A stretch of DNA of 33,636 nucleotides from Chloroflexota bacterium (GTDB lineage Bacteria > Chloroflexota > Anaerolineae > Anaerolineales > VGOW01): the NCBI GenBank assembly GCA_016197225.1, contig JACPWC010000124.1, forward strand, positions 1 through 33,636, given 5' to 3'. Numbering within the stretch: position 1 is the first letter of the stretch; every line of letters begins with the position of its first letter. Below are positions 1-7,367 of this stretch, piece by piece. The notes beneath the pieces are model-generated. The model made no database searches. It was not told the origin of the DNA and saw only the letters and a program-made list of their open reading frames with translations. Position numbers and translations under genes: made by a program.

Positions 1-1025
1 ATCGCGCCGCCGACGGCAATCATGATCAAGGCCAGGATCAGCATCATCCAACCACAAGGGATAGGCGTGTTATTTTGCTTGCTAAAGAACTCGTTGATGT
101 AAGGGCGGTTGACAAACCACAGCAGGAGCATCAGAGCAAACGGCATGCCGGTGATGGCATAACCGGTTGCCATGCCCTGGGAGGTCAACGTGGCGATCTC
201 ACCCTTGATACGAATGCGTTCGCGAATAGTGAAGGAGATAACGTCCAGAATTTCGGCCAGGTTGCCGCCGACTTCGCGTTGGATGTTGATCGCCGTCACA
301 ACCAGGTCCAGGTCTTCACTGCTGATGCGGGCCAATAAGTGCTCGAGGGCTGTTTCCATGGGCAGGCCAAGTTGAATTTCCTGCACCACCCGTTTGAATT
401 CGACCGAGATCGGCGGCGGCAATTCCTTGCCTACAGCTTCCATGGCTTGCAGAATGCTGTAGCCTGACCGCAGGGCGTTGACCAGCAGGTTCAGTGTGTC
501 GCCAAGCTGGCCGTCAAATGCCTTGAGGCGTGAGCCTTTCTTGAAGCCTACGTAGAAATTGGGAACAAACGCCCCCGCGCCGCCGCCAACGATGGCCAAC
601 ACCAGCGCGTCAACATAGCTGCGGGTTAGAAGGCACTGAAGAAAACCCAACTGGCTCCCCGAACAATCGGGGAACACTGTGACGATCACGCCCAACAACA
701 CGCCGGCGATGGTCGTGATCGCGGCAAAGGCAAAAAACTCGCCGACATTCAACTTGAGGTCAGCGGCGTTTAAGTTGTCCTGCACTTTGCTAAAGAAACT
801 GAGGTTGCGTAAAGCCTCGTTCAGCCGTTCGCCCAGCGGGCTTTGGCGGGGTTTGGGGGTGGGCGAAGCTTGAGTCGCAACAGCTTGAATGTTGGTCTCG
901 GCATAGCGGCCCAAACGCTCCTGAACTACTGACGATGAACCGCGCGAAGAGATAATGCCGTACGTCAGCATTCCGATAGACAACAAACCGCCAAAGGCGA
1001 CGATAGTCAACAATAACGGATTCAT
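1..1025 (-). CDS. tadB: TadB-like pilus assembly membrane protein (3' end outside window)
   Basis: This is an inner-membrane platform protein of the tad/Flp pilus machine, where TadB and TadC work with the TadA ATPase to assemble pilin. 341 codons are visible from an ATG at 1025 and the frame stays open to the left edge, so the C-terminus is missing. An AAGGAGG ribosome site lies at 1032-1038, seven bases before the start. The protein has an N-terminal membrane segment (about residues 3-23), hydrophobic segments near 98-118 and 138-155, and a T2SSF-type helical domain at about 170-290 (LVNALRSGYS, EVGGNLAEIL), then further membrane segments near 290-305 and 325-340. It starts 44 bases after tadA, consistent with one operon. 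TadC is the main alternative, but the long N-terminal part and the position after tadA favour TadB. Confidence 0.88.
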   Translation of the reverse strand, partial: MNPLLLTIVAFGGLLSIGMLTYGIISSRGSSSVVQERLGRYAETNIQAVATQASPTPKPRQSPLGERLNEALRNLSFFSKVQDNLNAADLKLNVGEFFAFAAITTIAGVLLGVIVTVFPDCSGSQLGFLQCLLTRSYVDALVLAIVGGGAGAFVPNFYVGFKKGSRLKAFDGQLGDTLNLLVNALRSGYSILQAMEAVGKELPPPISVEFKRVVQEIQLGLPMETALEHLLARISSEDLDLVVTAINIQREVGGNLAEILDVISFTIRERIRIKGEIATLTSQGMATGYAITGMPFALMLLLWFVNRPYINEFFSKQNNTPIPCGWMMLILALIMIAVGGA

Positions 1026-1069
1026 AACCAACCTCCTTAGGCCGCAAGAAACTCAATGGCCCAATTGCT

Positions 1070-2500
1070 TTAATAGCGGTGCCGATCGCCGATGCCGAAG
1101 ATGGACGGCGGCAGTTGCAGGCCGGCGGCCTCGATGCGATCCATAAACTTGGGGCGAAGGCCAGTCGGTCGTAACCGCCCTACCACCCGGCCATTTTCAA
1201 TGCCGGTTTGTTCAAAGATGAAGATGTCAGTGGTGGTGATGATGTCGCCTTCCATGCCCTGGACTTCGGCAATGGCCGTCACCTTTCGCGAGCCGTCGCG
1301 CAACCGCTCCAGGTGGCAGATCACATTGACCGCCGACGAGATTTGCTCGCGAATGGCGCGAATGGGCAAGTCCATGCCAGCCATCAGGGTCATGGTTTCA
1401 AGGCGGGACAAAGTGTCGCGCGGGCCGTTGGAGTGGGCCGTCGTCATTGAGCCGTCGTGGCCGGTGTTCATGGCCTGGAGCATGTCCAGAGCCGCCTCGT
1501 CACGAATCTCGCCGACGACGATGCGATCGGGCCTCATACGCAAAGCATTCACCACCAGATGCTGAATGGTGACCTCGCCCTTGCCTTCAATATTGGCCGG
1601 CCTGGACTCCAGCGTCACCACATGCTCCTGGCGCAACTGCAACTCGGCCGCGTTCTCAATGGTCAGAATACGTTCGTCGGCCGGAATGAAACCGGAGAGG
1701 ATATTGAGGAAAGTCGTCTTGCCGGAGCCGGTGCCGCCCGACACCACAATGTTCAGGCGGGCAATCACGCAGGCCTTCATGAACTCCATCGCCTCAGGCG
1801 TAATTGCCCCAAAGCCAATATATTGCTCGACAGTGATCGGTTTCTTGGCAAACTTCCGGATGGTCAAAGTTGGCCCGACCAATGAGATGGGCGGGATTAC
1901 CGCGTTCACGCGGGAACCATCGGGCAGGCGGGCGTCTACGTAGGGGCTGGACTCGTCAATGCGGCGGCCTAACGGGGCGACGATGCGGTCAATGATCCGC
2001 ATCAGGTGTTCATCGCTTTCAAATGTCACCGGAACCCGGTGTAACTTGCCTTTCCGTTCAACGTACAGATTCTTGGACCCGTTGACCATGACTTCGGTGA
2101 TGCTCTCATCGCTCAACAAAGGCTCCAGCGGCCCAAAGCCGAGAATTTCGGCTACGATCTGTTCAAAAAGGCGTTTGCGTTCAGCCCGGGCCAGGATGAT
2201 GTTTTCTTCGTTGAGGATCGACTCGTAAAGGTCTTCAATCGTCTTTCGAACTTCGGCGGTGCGCGTCACATCCATGGACGGGTCGAGCTGTTGCAGAAGC
2301 TTGTTTTGCACCCGTGTTTTGAGATCGAGATAATTGTCCTTCGACGCCGCCTGGCCGCCAGCGGGCGCCTCCGTCCGGCGCATTCGAAGTTCACCCAGCT
2401 TCGAGGCTTGTTCACCGCTTGGAGCGCCGCCGGGCGCCGAGGGTTGCGCTCCCGGAGATTGCTGGGATGCCGTTTGACCAATGCGTTTTAGTAATGACAC
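1070..2500 (-). CDS. tadA: TadA/CpaF-type pilus assembly ATPase
   Basis: This is the cytoplasmic hexameric ATPase (PilT/VirB11 superfamily) that powers Flp pilus assembly. It has 476 residues, normal for CpaF. A low-complexity N-terminus (about 1-55, rich in Ala, Gly, Pro and Ser) precedes the conserved domain. Walker A is GGTGSGKT at 255-262, the acidic box is ILTIENAAEL at 278-287, the Walker B region is RIVVGEIRDE at 326-335, and the His box is GHDGSMTTAHSN at 348-359. The acidic box usually reads IEDAAEL, so Asn at 283 is a small departure while Glu282 is kept. The start is GTG at 2500 because the frame is closed just upstream (TGA GGC GTG); an AAAGGTG site lies seven bases before it. It follows tadZ by 41 bases and precedes tadB by 44. 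Confidence 0.95.
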   Translation of the reverse strand: MSLLKRIGQTASQQSPGAQPSAPGGAPSGEQASKLGELRMRRTEAPAGGQAASKDNYLDLKTRVQNKLLQQLDPSMDVTRTAEVRKTIEDLYESILNEENIILARAERKRLFEQIVAEILGFGPLEPLLSDESITEVMVNGSKNLYVERKGKLHRVPVTFESDEHLMRIIDRIVAPLGRRIDESSPYVDARLPDGSRVNAVIPPISLVGPTLTIRKFAKKPITVEQYIGFGAITPEAMEFMKACVIARLNIVVSGGTGSGKTTFLNILSGFIPADERILTIENAAELQLRQEHVVTLESRPANIEGKGEVTIQHLVVNALRMRPDRIVVGEIRDEAALDMLQAMNTGHDGSMTTAHSNGPRDTLSRLETMTLMAGMDLPIRAIREQISSAVNVICHLERLRDGSRKVTAIAEVQGMEGDIITTTDIFIFEQTGIENGRVVGRLRPTGLRPKFMDRIEAAGLQLPPSIFGIGDRHRY

Positions 2501-2541
2501 GCCTCATCACCTTTCCTCACCAGGTTTAACACCGGGCAAGA

Positions 2542-3810
2542 CTATCCCCCAAACAGCCGGCGGGGAGCAGGCTTCTTGCTCTTTTCGTCGCTCGCCGTTG
2601 CCGCTTGAGAAGGTGCGTCCTTTTCAACCACCGGCATAAAGCTGGCCTTCAGTTTGTTGGCCATGTCAACAATGGCTTGTGCGATCGGAAGGTTGCGGCC
2701 ATTGACGACGATTGGGACGCCGTTGTTGATCGAATACAGGACACGATCGTCCAGCGGAATCTGGGCCACAATTTCATGCTTGATTGAATCCTGAATATTC
2801 GCCGCCGTGATGCCGCCGCGTTTGTCCACTTTGTTCAGAACGAACATCACCCGGTCAGCCGGGTAGTTCAACGCCTCAACCAGATCAAAAAAAATACGGG
2901 CATCTTTGATGGCTGGAATGTCTGGTGTTGTCACCAGAACGATTTTATCTGAAACATCGAAAATTGAGAGGATGATATCTGTCAGGGCTGATGAGGTATC
3001 AACAATGACATAAGCATATTGATGGCGCAACGCTTCCAGGGCTTTTTTCACCTGGGCCGCCGTGACCACATCGGCCTGCTCCGGGCTGGAGGGCGCCAAC
3101 AACACCTTCAGCCCTGAGTTGTGAGGCATGGTCACGCTGGCGATAAAATCCTGATCCAGCTCTTCTGCCCGCTCGAAGATTTCGATGACGTTGTGCTGGG
3201 TCTTCAGATTCAGAAAAACGGCCAGGTCACCAAACTGGAGATTACAATCAATCAACAACGTCCTGGTTTCTTCGGAATGAAGCGCCAGCGCCAGATTGGT
3301 TGCCAGCAACGTGCAACCCACCCCGCCTTTGGCGCTGTAAACGGCAATGATTTTCCCTTCGGTGGCCACCGCCGCCGAAGCGCCTGCGCCCGGCGCTGAC
3401 TGGGCCACCACCGGCGTAATTCGCGATTTGCTGATCTCGTAAGAGCGGCGAATGGCGCTGATCAACTCGTCACCAGACGGCGGCTTGTTCAAGAAATCGC
3501 GCGCCCCGGCGATCATGGCTCGCCGGAAGTAATCTTGATCGCCCTGAACCGACAAAATAATGATTTGCGCTGAAGGCACATCCTTGACGATGAGTTCGGT
3601 CGCGGTAATGCCGTCCATGTCCGGCATATTAATGTCCATCAGCACGACGTTGGGGCGTTTCTCTTTGGCGGCCGCAACGGCTTCCCGGCCGGTCTTTGCC
3701 ATGCCGACGATCTCAATATCCGCCTCGAACTGAAGCAGTTTCTTTATGTTTTCTCGAAACTCAACGCTATCATCAACGATGAGCACATTGATTTTTTGAC
3801 CAGGAGGCAT
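2542..3810 (-). CDS. tadZ: TadZ/CpaE: receiver domain fused to MinD/ParA-like ATPase
   Basis: This is a pilus localisation/assembly factor of the CpaE/TadZ family, cytoplasmic, 422 residues. Residues 5-125 form a response-regulator receiver domain with the full set of phosphorylation residues: Asp13/Asp14, acceptor Asp59 in LMDINMPDMDG, Ser87, and Lys109 followed by Pro. A linker rich in Ala, Ser and Gly (about 133-150) leads to a MinD/ParA-like domain. Its deviant P-loop reads KGGVGCT at 161-167: the signature Lys161 is present, but the ordinary P-loop Lys is replaced by Cys166. A LLIDCNLQFGDLA stretch follows. The C-terminus is a charged tail. It starts with ATG 3810 after a hairpin-bearing 87-base gap behind cpaB. 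TadZ proteins often have atypical P-loops, so weak or no ATP hydrolysis is possible. Confidence 0.92.
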   Translation of the reverse strand: MPPGQKINVLIVDDSVEFRENIKKLLQFEADIEIVGMAKTGREAVAAAKEKRPNVVLMDINMPDMDGITATELIVKDVPSAQIIILSVQGDQDYFRRAMIAGARDFLNKPPSGDELISAIRRSYEISKSRITPVVAQSAPGAGASAAVATEGKIIAVYSAKGGVGCTLLATNLALALHSEETRTLLIDCNLQFGDLAVFLNLKTQHNVIEIFERAEELDQDFIASVTMPHNSGLKVLLAPSSPEQADVVTAAQVKKALEALRHQYAYVIVDTSSALTDIILSIFDVSDKIVLVTTPDIPAIKDARIFFDLVEALNYPADRVMFVLNKVDKRGGITAANIQDSIKHEIVAQIPLDDRVLYSINNGVPIVVNGRNLPIAQAIVDMANKLKASFMPVVEKDAPSQAATASDEKSKKPAPRRLFGG

Positions 3811-3840
3811 ATCGTCTCTAAACGACCTCAGTAAAACTCA

Positions 3841-3879
3841 ATGCACAGCATTCCACTTTTTGGGCAGAATGCTGTGCAT
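3841..3879 (-). other. 13-bp perfect hairpin between cpaB and tadZ
   Basis: A perfect 13-base inverted repeat, ATGCACAGCATTC at 3841-3853 and GAATGCTGTGCAT at 3867-3879, encloses a 13-base loop. It fills most of the 87-base gap between the stop of cpaB and the start of tadZ. No clear run of T follows it in the direction of transcription, so it is more likely an attenuating or mRNA-stabilising or processing structure than a full intrinsic terminator. It would separate the highly transcribed pilin/cpaB part from the assembly genes. Confidence 0.6.
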
Positions 3880-3897
3880 GACAAGTAACGAACTAGA

Positions 3898-5046
3898 CTA
3901 CGGACACCCGGTTCCCAGGCACACGAAAGTGCCATCAGGCAAGGGAATAATAACCGGAGGGTTGTCGTTAGGCAGCACCGGCGGATTGACATCGCGCACT
4001 GCCGGCTGAACCCCATACGGCAATTGTGTCGGAACTGAAATGCGGAAACGTTCAATGGTGTATTGCAATGTCACGCTCTCCGTGTCCACACGAGTGGTAT
4101 CGCCGGCGGCTCGCAAGGCAAATGTAAAGCGGGCCTTCGAATCCAGGAAGTAGGTCAACACGACGGCGTCCTGAGGCGACACGATCAGGGTGATGATGTC
4201 TGGCGGGGGAACCGGAGTCGGGGGCGGCGGCGCGGTGCCTTCGGGCAACGGCGTAGGTGTTGGCTCATTGTCTGCCAGCTCTTGAAAATTACCAACCCCC
4301 AACACAACTGCATCCTGCACAATTTGCTGAACCACCAAACGCGGGCGCTGTTCTTCGGACGGCTGGACAAAGAACGGGATCGTAAGCCCGCCTTCCCCTT
4401 CGCTGAACTTAACCTGCCCTTCAACGCCAATGGGTTGCAATGCGAACGTGGTTGCGCCCGTCAGAGGGTCTGCAGTGACGTTGGTGAACAAAGAGGCGGT
4501 GCTTGGGGTGATGGTCTGGGTGGCCTCTTCAAGGTCTGCAAACAACAACGACACCAACACATTCAGATGATCGCCTTCCTGCAAGGCGTAGCCAACGCCC
4601 GAAAGCCGGTTCAGTGGGACGGCCAGCGCCACCTGACCGGGCGGTATCCGCAGTGCGGCATCTGACCCGATTGAACTTAACCCATCAGGCCCATCAGAAA
4701 TTAACGTGGTCAAAACCGGTTCGCCGCGTTCGATGTCGTAGCGAGCCAGCTTGCCGATGACCAGGGCCGTGTCGGTAATAGCGGTGGTTGGCCTGGCTTC
4801 TACTGGCCAGGGCGCAAGCCCCAGGGCCTCAGCCGGAATGGGTTGGCCGCGCGGCAAAGGCTGAACCGCAATCACAATTTGAGTCACCTCAACCGGCGCG
4901 ACCTGTGTCTGTCCTTCGACAGCAGGGGGAGTTGGCTCACCCCCACCAGGGTTAAATATGCCCTGCCCGAACAAGACTACAACTAACGCGACAGTAGCCA
5001 GTAATAATAAGAGACCTATCAAGATTAGCAAACGACCACGTTGCAT
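3898..5046 (-). CDS. cpaB: CpaB/RcpC-like Flp pilus assembly protein (SAF domain)
   Basis: This is an envelope protein of the tad pilus system, anchored in the membrane by one N-terminal segment (about residues 4-25). ATG 5046 is chosen as start because AAGGAGG lies just before it; the frame is open further up to 5211, but that extension would run through a hairpin and has no ribosome site. This gives 382 residues. A SAF-like segment (VIAVQPLPRGQPIPAEAL) lies near residues 58-75, followed by an RcpC/CpaB-type region (RIPPGQVALAVPLNRLSGVG, then EGDHLNVLVSLLF). A Pro/Thr-rich linker occurs around residues 275-300 (PTPTPLPEG, PPPPTPVPPPD), and the C-terminus ends in a short Cys-containing tail. 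It follows the pilin gene after 193 bases carrying two hairpins. SAF domains are thought to bind sugars or glycan strands. Confidence 0.88.
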   Translation of the reverse strand: MQRGRLLILIGLLLLLATVALVVVLFGQGIFNPGGGEPTPPAVEGQTQVAPVEVTQIVIAVQPLPRGQPIPAEALGLAPWPVEARPTTAITDTALVIGKLARYDIERGEPVLTTLISDGPDGLSSIGSDAALRIPPGQVALAVPLNRLSGVGYALQEGDHLNVLVSLLFADLEEATQTITPSTASLFTNVTADPLTGATTFALQPIGVEGQVKFSEGEGGLTIPFFVQPSEEQRPRLVVQQIVQDAVVLGVGNFQELADNEPTPTPLPEGTAPPPPTPVPPPDIITLIVSPQDAVVLTYFLDSKARFTFALRAAGDTTRVDTESVTLQYTIERFRISVPTQLPYGVQPAVRDVNPPVLPNDNPPVIIPLPDGTFVCLGTGCP

Positions 5047-5170
5047 TCCATCCTCCTTATAGAGCAGATTTACAGCCTGCGACAGGGAGTATGATACTTT
5101 GATCAGTTGAAAAGTCAAGCGAACCAGCGCCGCCCCGGCCAGCCCGCCAGATTTTCTCAGGATTAAGACA

Positions 5171-5201
5171 TAGAGCCTCACCCGGTTGGGATGAGGCTCT
5201 A
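5171..5201 (-). terminator. Strong hairpin downstream of flp pilin gene (attenuator/terminator candidate)
   Basis: An inverted repeat, TAGAGCCTCA at 5171-5180 and TGAGGCTCTA at 5192-5201, is extended inside by CCC/GGG with one bulged base. In the transcribed direction it follows the pilin stop by about 40 bases and is followed only by a poor T tract (TGTCTTAATCC). A partial terminator here would give abundant pilin message with reduced read-through into cpaB and the assembly genes, a common arrangement in pilin operons. Confidence 0.6.
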
Positions 5202-5227
5202 CTTTGGGCAATTGGCTATGTGCCTAG

Positions 5228-5246
5228 CATCTAATATGGTTAGATG
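5228..5246 (-). other. Small hairpin overlapping the flp stop codon
   Basis: A perfect 7-base stem, CATCTAA at 5228-5234 and TTAGATG at 5240-5246, has a 5-base loop. It overlaps the TAA stop codon of the pilin gene. Together with the larger hairpin at 5171-5201 it probably protects the 3' end of the short pilin message. This is inference from position only. Confidence 0.4.
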
Positions 5247-5386
5247 TTAGAAACGATATTCGAGAACACGTTACCGATAGCCGGGCCGAGCAACGCCAGA
5301 ATGACGATAACAACGACGGCCACCAAAACAAGAATCAACGCATATTCTACCAAGCCTTGCCCTTTTTCCTTCGGGATAAACAACAT
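5240..5386 (-). CDS. flp: Flp-type pilin (class IVb prepilin), 48 aa
   Basis: This is the major structural pilin of the tad/Flp pilus. The 48-residue protein starts at ATG 5386 after a strong AGGAGGT site at 5395-5401. It has a short positively charged leader ending in Gly (MLFIPKEKGQG), then the prepilin motif LVEYALIL, with the Glu at +3 and Tyr at +4 typical of Flp pilins. A hydrophobic stretch (LVLVAVVVIVILALLG) and a short polar tail follow. Cleavage by a TadV/prepilin peptidase after a Gly is expected; the peptidase gene is not in the window. The gene lies between the histidine kinase and cpaB, with its own promoter candidate upstream and two hairpins downstream. Length and motif leave little doubt about the family. 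Confidence 0.93.
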   Translation of the reverse strand: MLFIPKEKGQGLVEYALILVLVAVVVIVILALLGPAIGNVFSNIVSNI

Positions 5387-5435
5387 TTGCTTTCACCTCC
5401 TTTCGTTTCAAGTTTGTACATACAACCACCAAAAA

Positions 5436-5463
5436 ATTATAATGCAAATCAGCAACAGTGCAA
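5436..5463 (-). promoter_or_regulatory. Sigma70-type promoter candidate for flp
   Basis: On the minus strand a perfect TATAAT lies at 5436-5441, and TTGCAC (three of six matches to the -35 consensus) lies at 5458-5463, 16 bases apart. Transcription would start near 5429, giving a leader of about 43 bases that carries the strong ribosome site. It sits in the 99-base gap between the kinase stop and the pilin start, which suggests separate, high-level transcription of the pilin gene. Confidence 0.6.
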
Positions 5464-5485
5464 TAGGACTACGGTGAGCGCAAAG

Positions 5486-6559
5486 CTACATAAGAGCATT
5501 AATGCTGCCAACCGGAATTTCAAGCGCGGCTCTTGTGCCCTGCCCTAGTGTGCTGTCAATCTGCAATTGTCCGCCTAATAGTTCGGCTTTTTCCTTCAGG
5601 GTGTTCAACCCAATATGCTTTTGCTCGGGAACCAGCGCGGCGGCAACGTCAAAGCCTTTGCCATTATCTTCAACGGTGATTCGCACCCGAAGATCGTCAA
5701 TATCCAACGTCACCCGAATTTGATTACCCTGAGAATGCTCACGAGCATTGCTCAACAGTTCTTGAACGCCGCGGAAGGCCAGCACTTCTCGATGCGGTTC
5801 AAATCGCCGTTCTTCGCCGGTAATGGTCAACGTGGTCTGGATACCACTTTTCTCTTCAAATGCCTTGACGTACCTGCGAACGGTTGGCACCAGTCCCAAG
5901 TCATCCAACATCATGGGTCTGAGTTCGGTAATGAACTCACGCACGCGTTGAAATGTGGAGGTGGCCGTCGTTTTCAAATTCTGAAGTTCGATACGGGCTT
6001 GTTCGGGGTTGCTATCGAACAGGCGCGTGACGATCTCGGCTTGCAGGACAAAGTTGGTGAGAGACTGGGCCGGACCGTCATGCATTGTTTTTGAGATACG
6101 CTGACGTTCGGCCTCCTGAGCGTCAATGATGCGAACGATCAGGTCAGTGCCGCCACTGACGCCGATGGCTCCGGGCGCAGAGGCGGCCGCCCCTTTCATC
6201 ATAGCCCCAGGCGCGATATTCCCCAGGTTTTCCAAAACGGTGTTGAGGTATTTTGCGTAGCGGTCGAGGCTGACCTGATCGCTCTGAAGTTTTTCAAGCT
6301 GGCCTCGCATCGTAAACAATCTTTGCTGGGCGTCCAAAACCGCATCGTACGTATTCTTGATGTCGTTGCGCGGCACCGTATCGAAGTTCTGCTGGAGCTG
6401 GCGCAAGTGGTTGTTGATGGTGGCGTTGCGTTGCGCCAGCTTATCCACTTCGCCCCGGCTCTGTTCCACCAGCAGGGCAATTTCACGCATCTCGCGCTGA
6501 GTGCGTTCTACCTCTTCACGAGTGAAATCCATGAGTTCTTGCAAACCGTTACCGGCCAT
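5486..6559 (-). CDS. Cytoplasmic DegS/NarL-type sensor histidine kinase
   Basis: This is a 357-residue sensor kinase without membrane segments. Residues 8-112 are predicted by eye to be long helices and coiled coil, as in the DegS sensor region. A Gly/Ala-rich linker (115-138) leads to a HisKA_3 dimerisation domain with the H-box ERQRISKTMHDGPAQ and phospho-acceptor His160. The ATP-binding domain follows with the N-box ELLSNAREHS (Asn271), the G1 box DNGKGFD at 298-304, and GLNTLKEKAELLGG at 317-330. It is encoded 18 bases after the response regulator, its obvious partner, and just before the pilin gene. A soluble kinase should read a cytoplasmic signal; the signal cannot be told from the sequence. 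The start is ATG 6559. Confidence 0.92.
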   Translation of the reverse strand: MAGNGLQELMDFTREEVERTQREMREIALLVEQSRGEVDKLAQRNATINNHLRQLQQNFDTVPRNDIKNTYDAVLDAQQRLFTMRGQLEKLQSDQVSLDRYAKYLNTVLENLGNIAPGAMMKGAAASAPGAIGVSGGTDLIVRIIDAQEAERQRISKTMHDGPAQSLTNFVLQAEIVTRLFDSNPEQARIELQNLKTTATSTFQRVREFITELRPMMLDDLGLVPTVRRYVKAFEEKSGIQTTLTITGEERRFEPHREVLAFRGVQELLSNAREHSQGNQIRVTLDIDDLRVRITVEDNGKGFDVAAALVPEQKHIGLNTLKEKAELLGGQLQIDSTLGQGTRAALEIPVGSINALM

Positions 6560-6577
6560 TGTCGCTCCGACTCCGTG

Positions 6578-7270
6578 CTAAGCTTTCGAGTCTTGAAGGC
6601 GCACCCAACCGTGGCGCAGGGCATAAACCGCCGCCTGGGTGCGATCTTCAACATCCAATTTATGCAATATCGCAGTCATGTGGTTCTTGACAGTTTGATG
6701 GCTAATGCCTAGCGCAAAGGCAATTTCTTTGTTGCTCAAGCCGCGTGTCACATACTGAAGAATTTGCATCTCTCGCGGCGAGAGCGGGGAAAATAGCTCC
6801 TGGGAGTCGTCAACATAGGGGCGATTGATCTGGCTCACGCCCTTGTCCATCCAGCTTTCAATGCCCTCGCGGTCAAACAATTGATCGCCAACGACATAGT
6901 GGCCGCGCAAAACCTGGCGAATGACTTCCACCAGTTTTGTCGGTTCAACGTCCTTCGGGCAGTACGCCGCCGCCCCGGCCCGGAAGGCGTGCAGAGCCTG
7001 CTCCGAGTCGTCGTAAGCTGTGAGCATGATGACGTTGATCTTGCGGCGGTCAGACTTAATATGCCGAGTAACCTGCAAGCCGTTCATCCCCGGCAAATTA
7101 ATATCCATCAAAACTACATCGGGGTTGAGAGAGGCAATAAGCTCCAGGGCTTCTTTGCCGTCTGCCCCCTCGCCCACCACAACCAGGTCAGACTCCGAAC
7201 GCAACAGGTCACGCAACCCCTGGCGAAACAATGGATGATCATCAATTATTAGAAGGCCAGCCTTATCCAT
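6578..7270 (-). CDS. NarL/FixJ-family response regulator (DegU-like)
   Basis: This is a DNA-binding response regulator of 230 residues. ATG 7270 is preferred to the upstream in-frame codon at 7288 because GGTGGAG lies eight bases before it and the receiver domain begins at once (LLIIDDHPLFRQGL). Receiver residues are Asp10/Asp11, acceptor Asp56 (LMDINLPGMNG), Thr84 and Lys106. A linker of about 45 residues leads to a LuxR-type helix-turn-helix (PLSPREMQILQYVTRGLSNKEIA ... TVKNHMTAILHKL) near the C-terminus. It is the first gene of the pilus locus and is followed after 18 bases by the histidine kinase. Autoregulation and control of the pilin promoter are likely but inferred. Confidence 0.94.
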   Translation of the reverse strand: MDKAGLLIIDDHPLFRQGLRDLLRSESDLVVVGEGADGKEALELIASLNPDVVLMDINLPGMNGLQVTRHIKSDRRKINVIMLTAYDDSEQALHAFRAGAAAYCPKDVEPTKLVEVIRQVLRGHYVVGDQLFDREGIESWMDKGVSQINRPYVDDSQELFSPLSPREMQILQYVTRGLSNKEIAFALGISHQTVKNHMTAILHKLDVEDRTQAAVYALRHGWVRLQDSKA

Positions 7271-7318
7271 GAAATGCTCCACCTGCAATCAGATAGGTAT
7301 TTATTCTCATGGTACACG

Positions 7319-7327
7319 AGTATAGCA
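7319..7327 (-). promoter_or_regulatory. Extended -10 promoter candidate for the regulator/kinase/pilus operon
   Basis: The minus strand reads TGCTATACT, an extended -10 element (TGn followed by TATACT), in the 91-base gap between the glycosyltransferase operon and the response regulator. A poor -35 (TTGCGC, about 18 bases upstream) is compatible with an extended -10 promoter. Transcription would begin near 7312, leaving a leader of about 42 bases before ATG 7270. Confidence 0.5.
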
Positions 7328-7331
7328 CAAG

Positions 7332-7367
7332 CGTTAGGCGGCGCGCAAACGCGAGCGCACCCTAACG
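7332..7367 (-). terminator. Hairpin at the end of the GT-C operon (terminator candidate)
   Basis: An inverted repeat, CGTTAGG at 7332-7338 and CCTAACG at 7361-7367, encloses a G+C-rich loop that can pair further. It overlaps the stop codon of the last glycosyltransferase gene. No T tract follows, so it is at best a weak intrinsic terminator; some read-through into the pilus operon is possible. Confidence 0.35.

Noticed and set aside
790-1056. 88-codon minus-strand frame overlapping the start of tadB
   Set aside because: It is a different frame from the TadB protein, which has a strong ribosome site, membrane segments and a T2SSF domain.
4063-4665. 200-codon plus-strand frame opposite cpaB
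   Set aside because: Gln/Arg/Gly/His-rich composition, no ribosome site or domain; cpaB on the other strand is well supported.
5047-5211. 55-codon N-terminal extension of cpaB
   Set aside because: It would be translated through the hairpin 5171-5201, has no ribosome site, and the strong AAGGAGG site and membrane anchor both point to ATG 5046.
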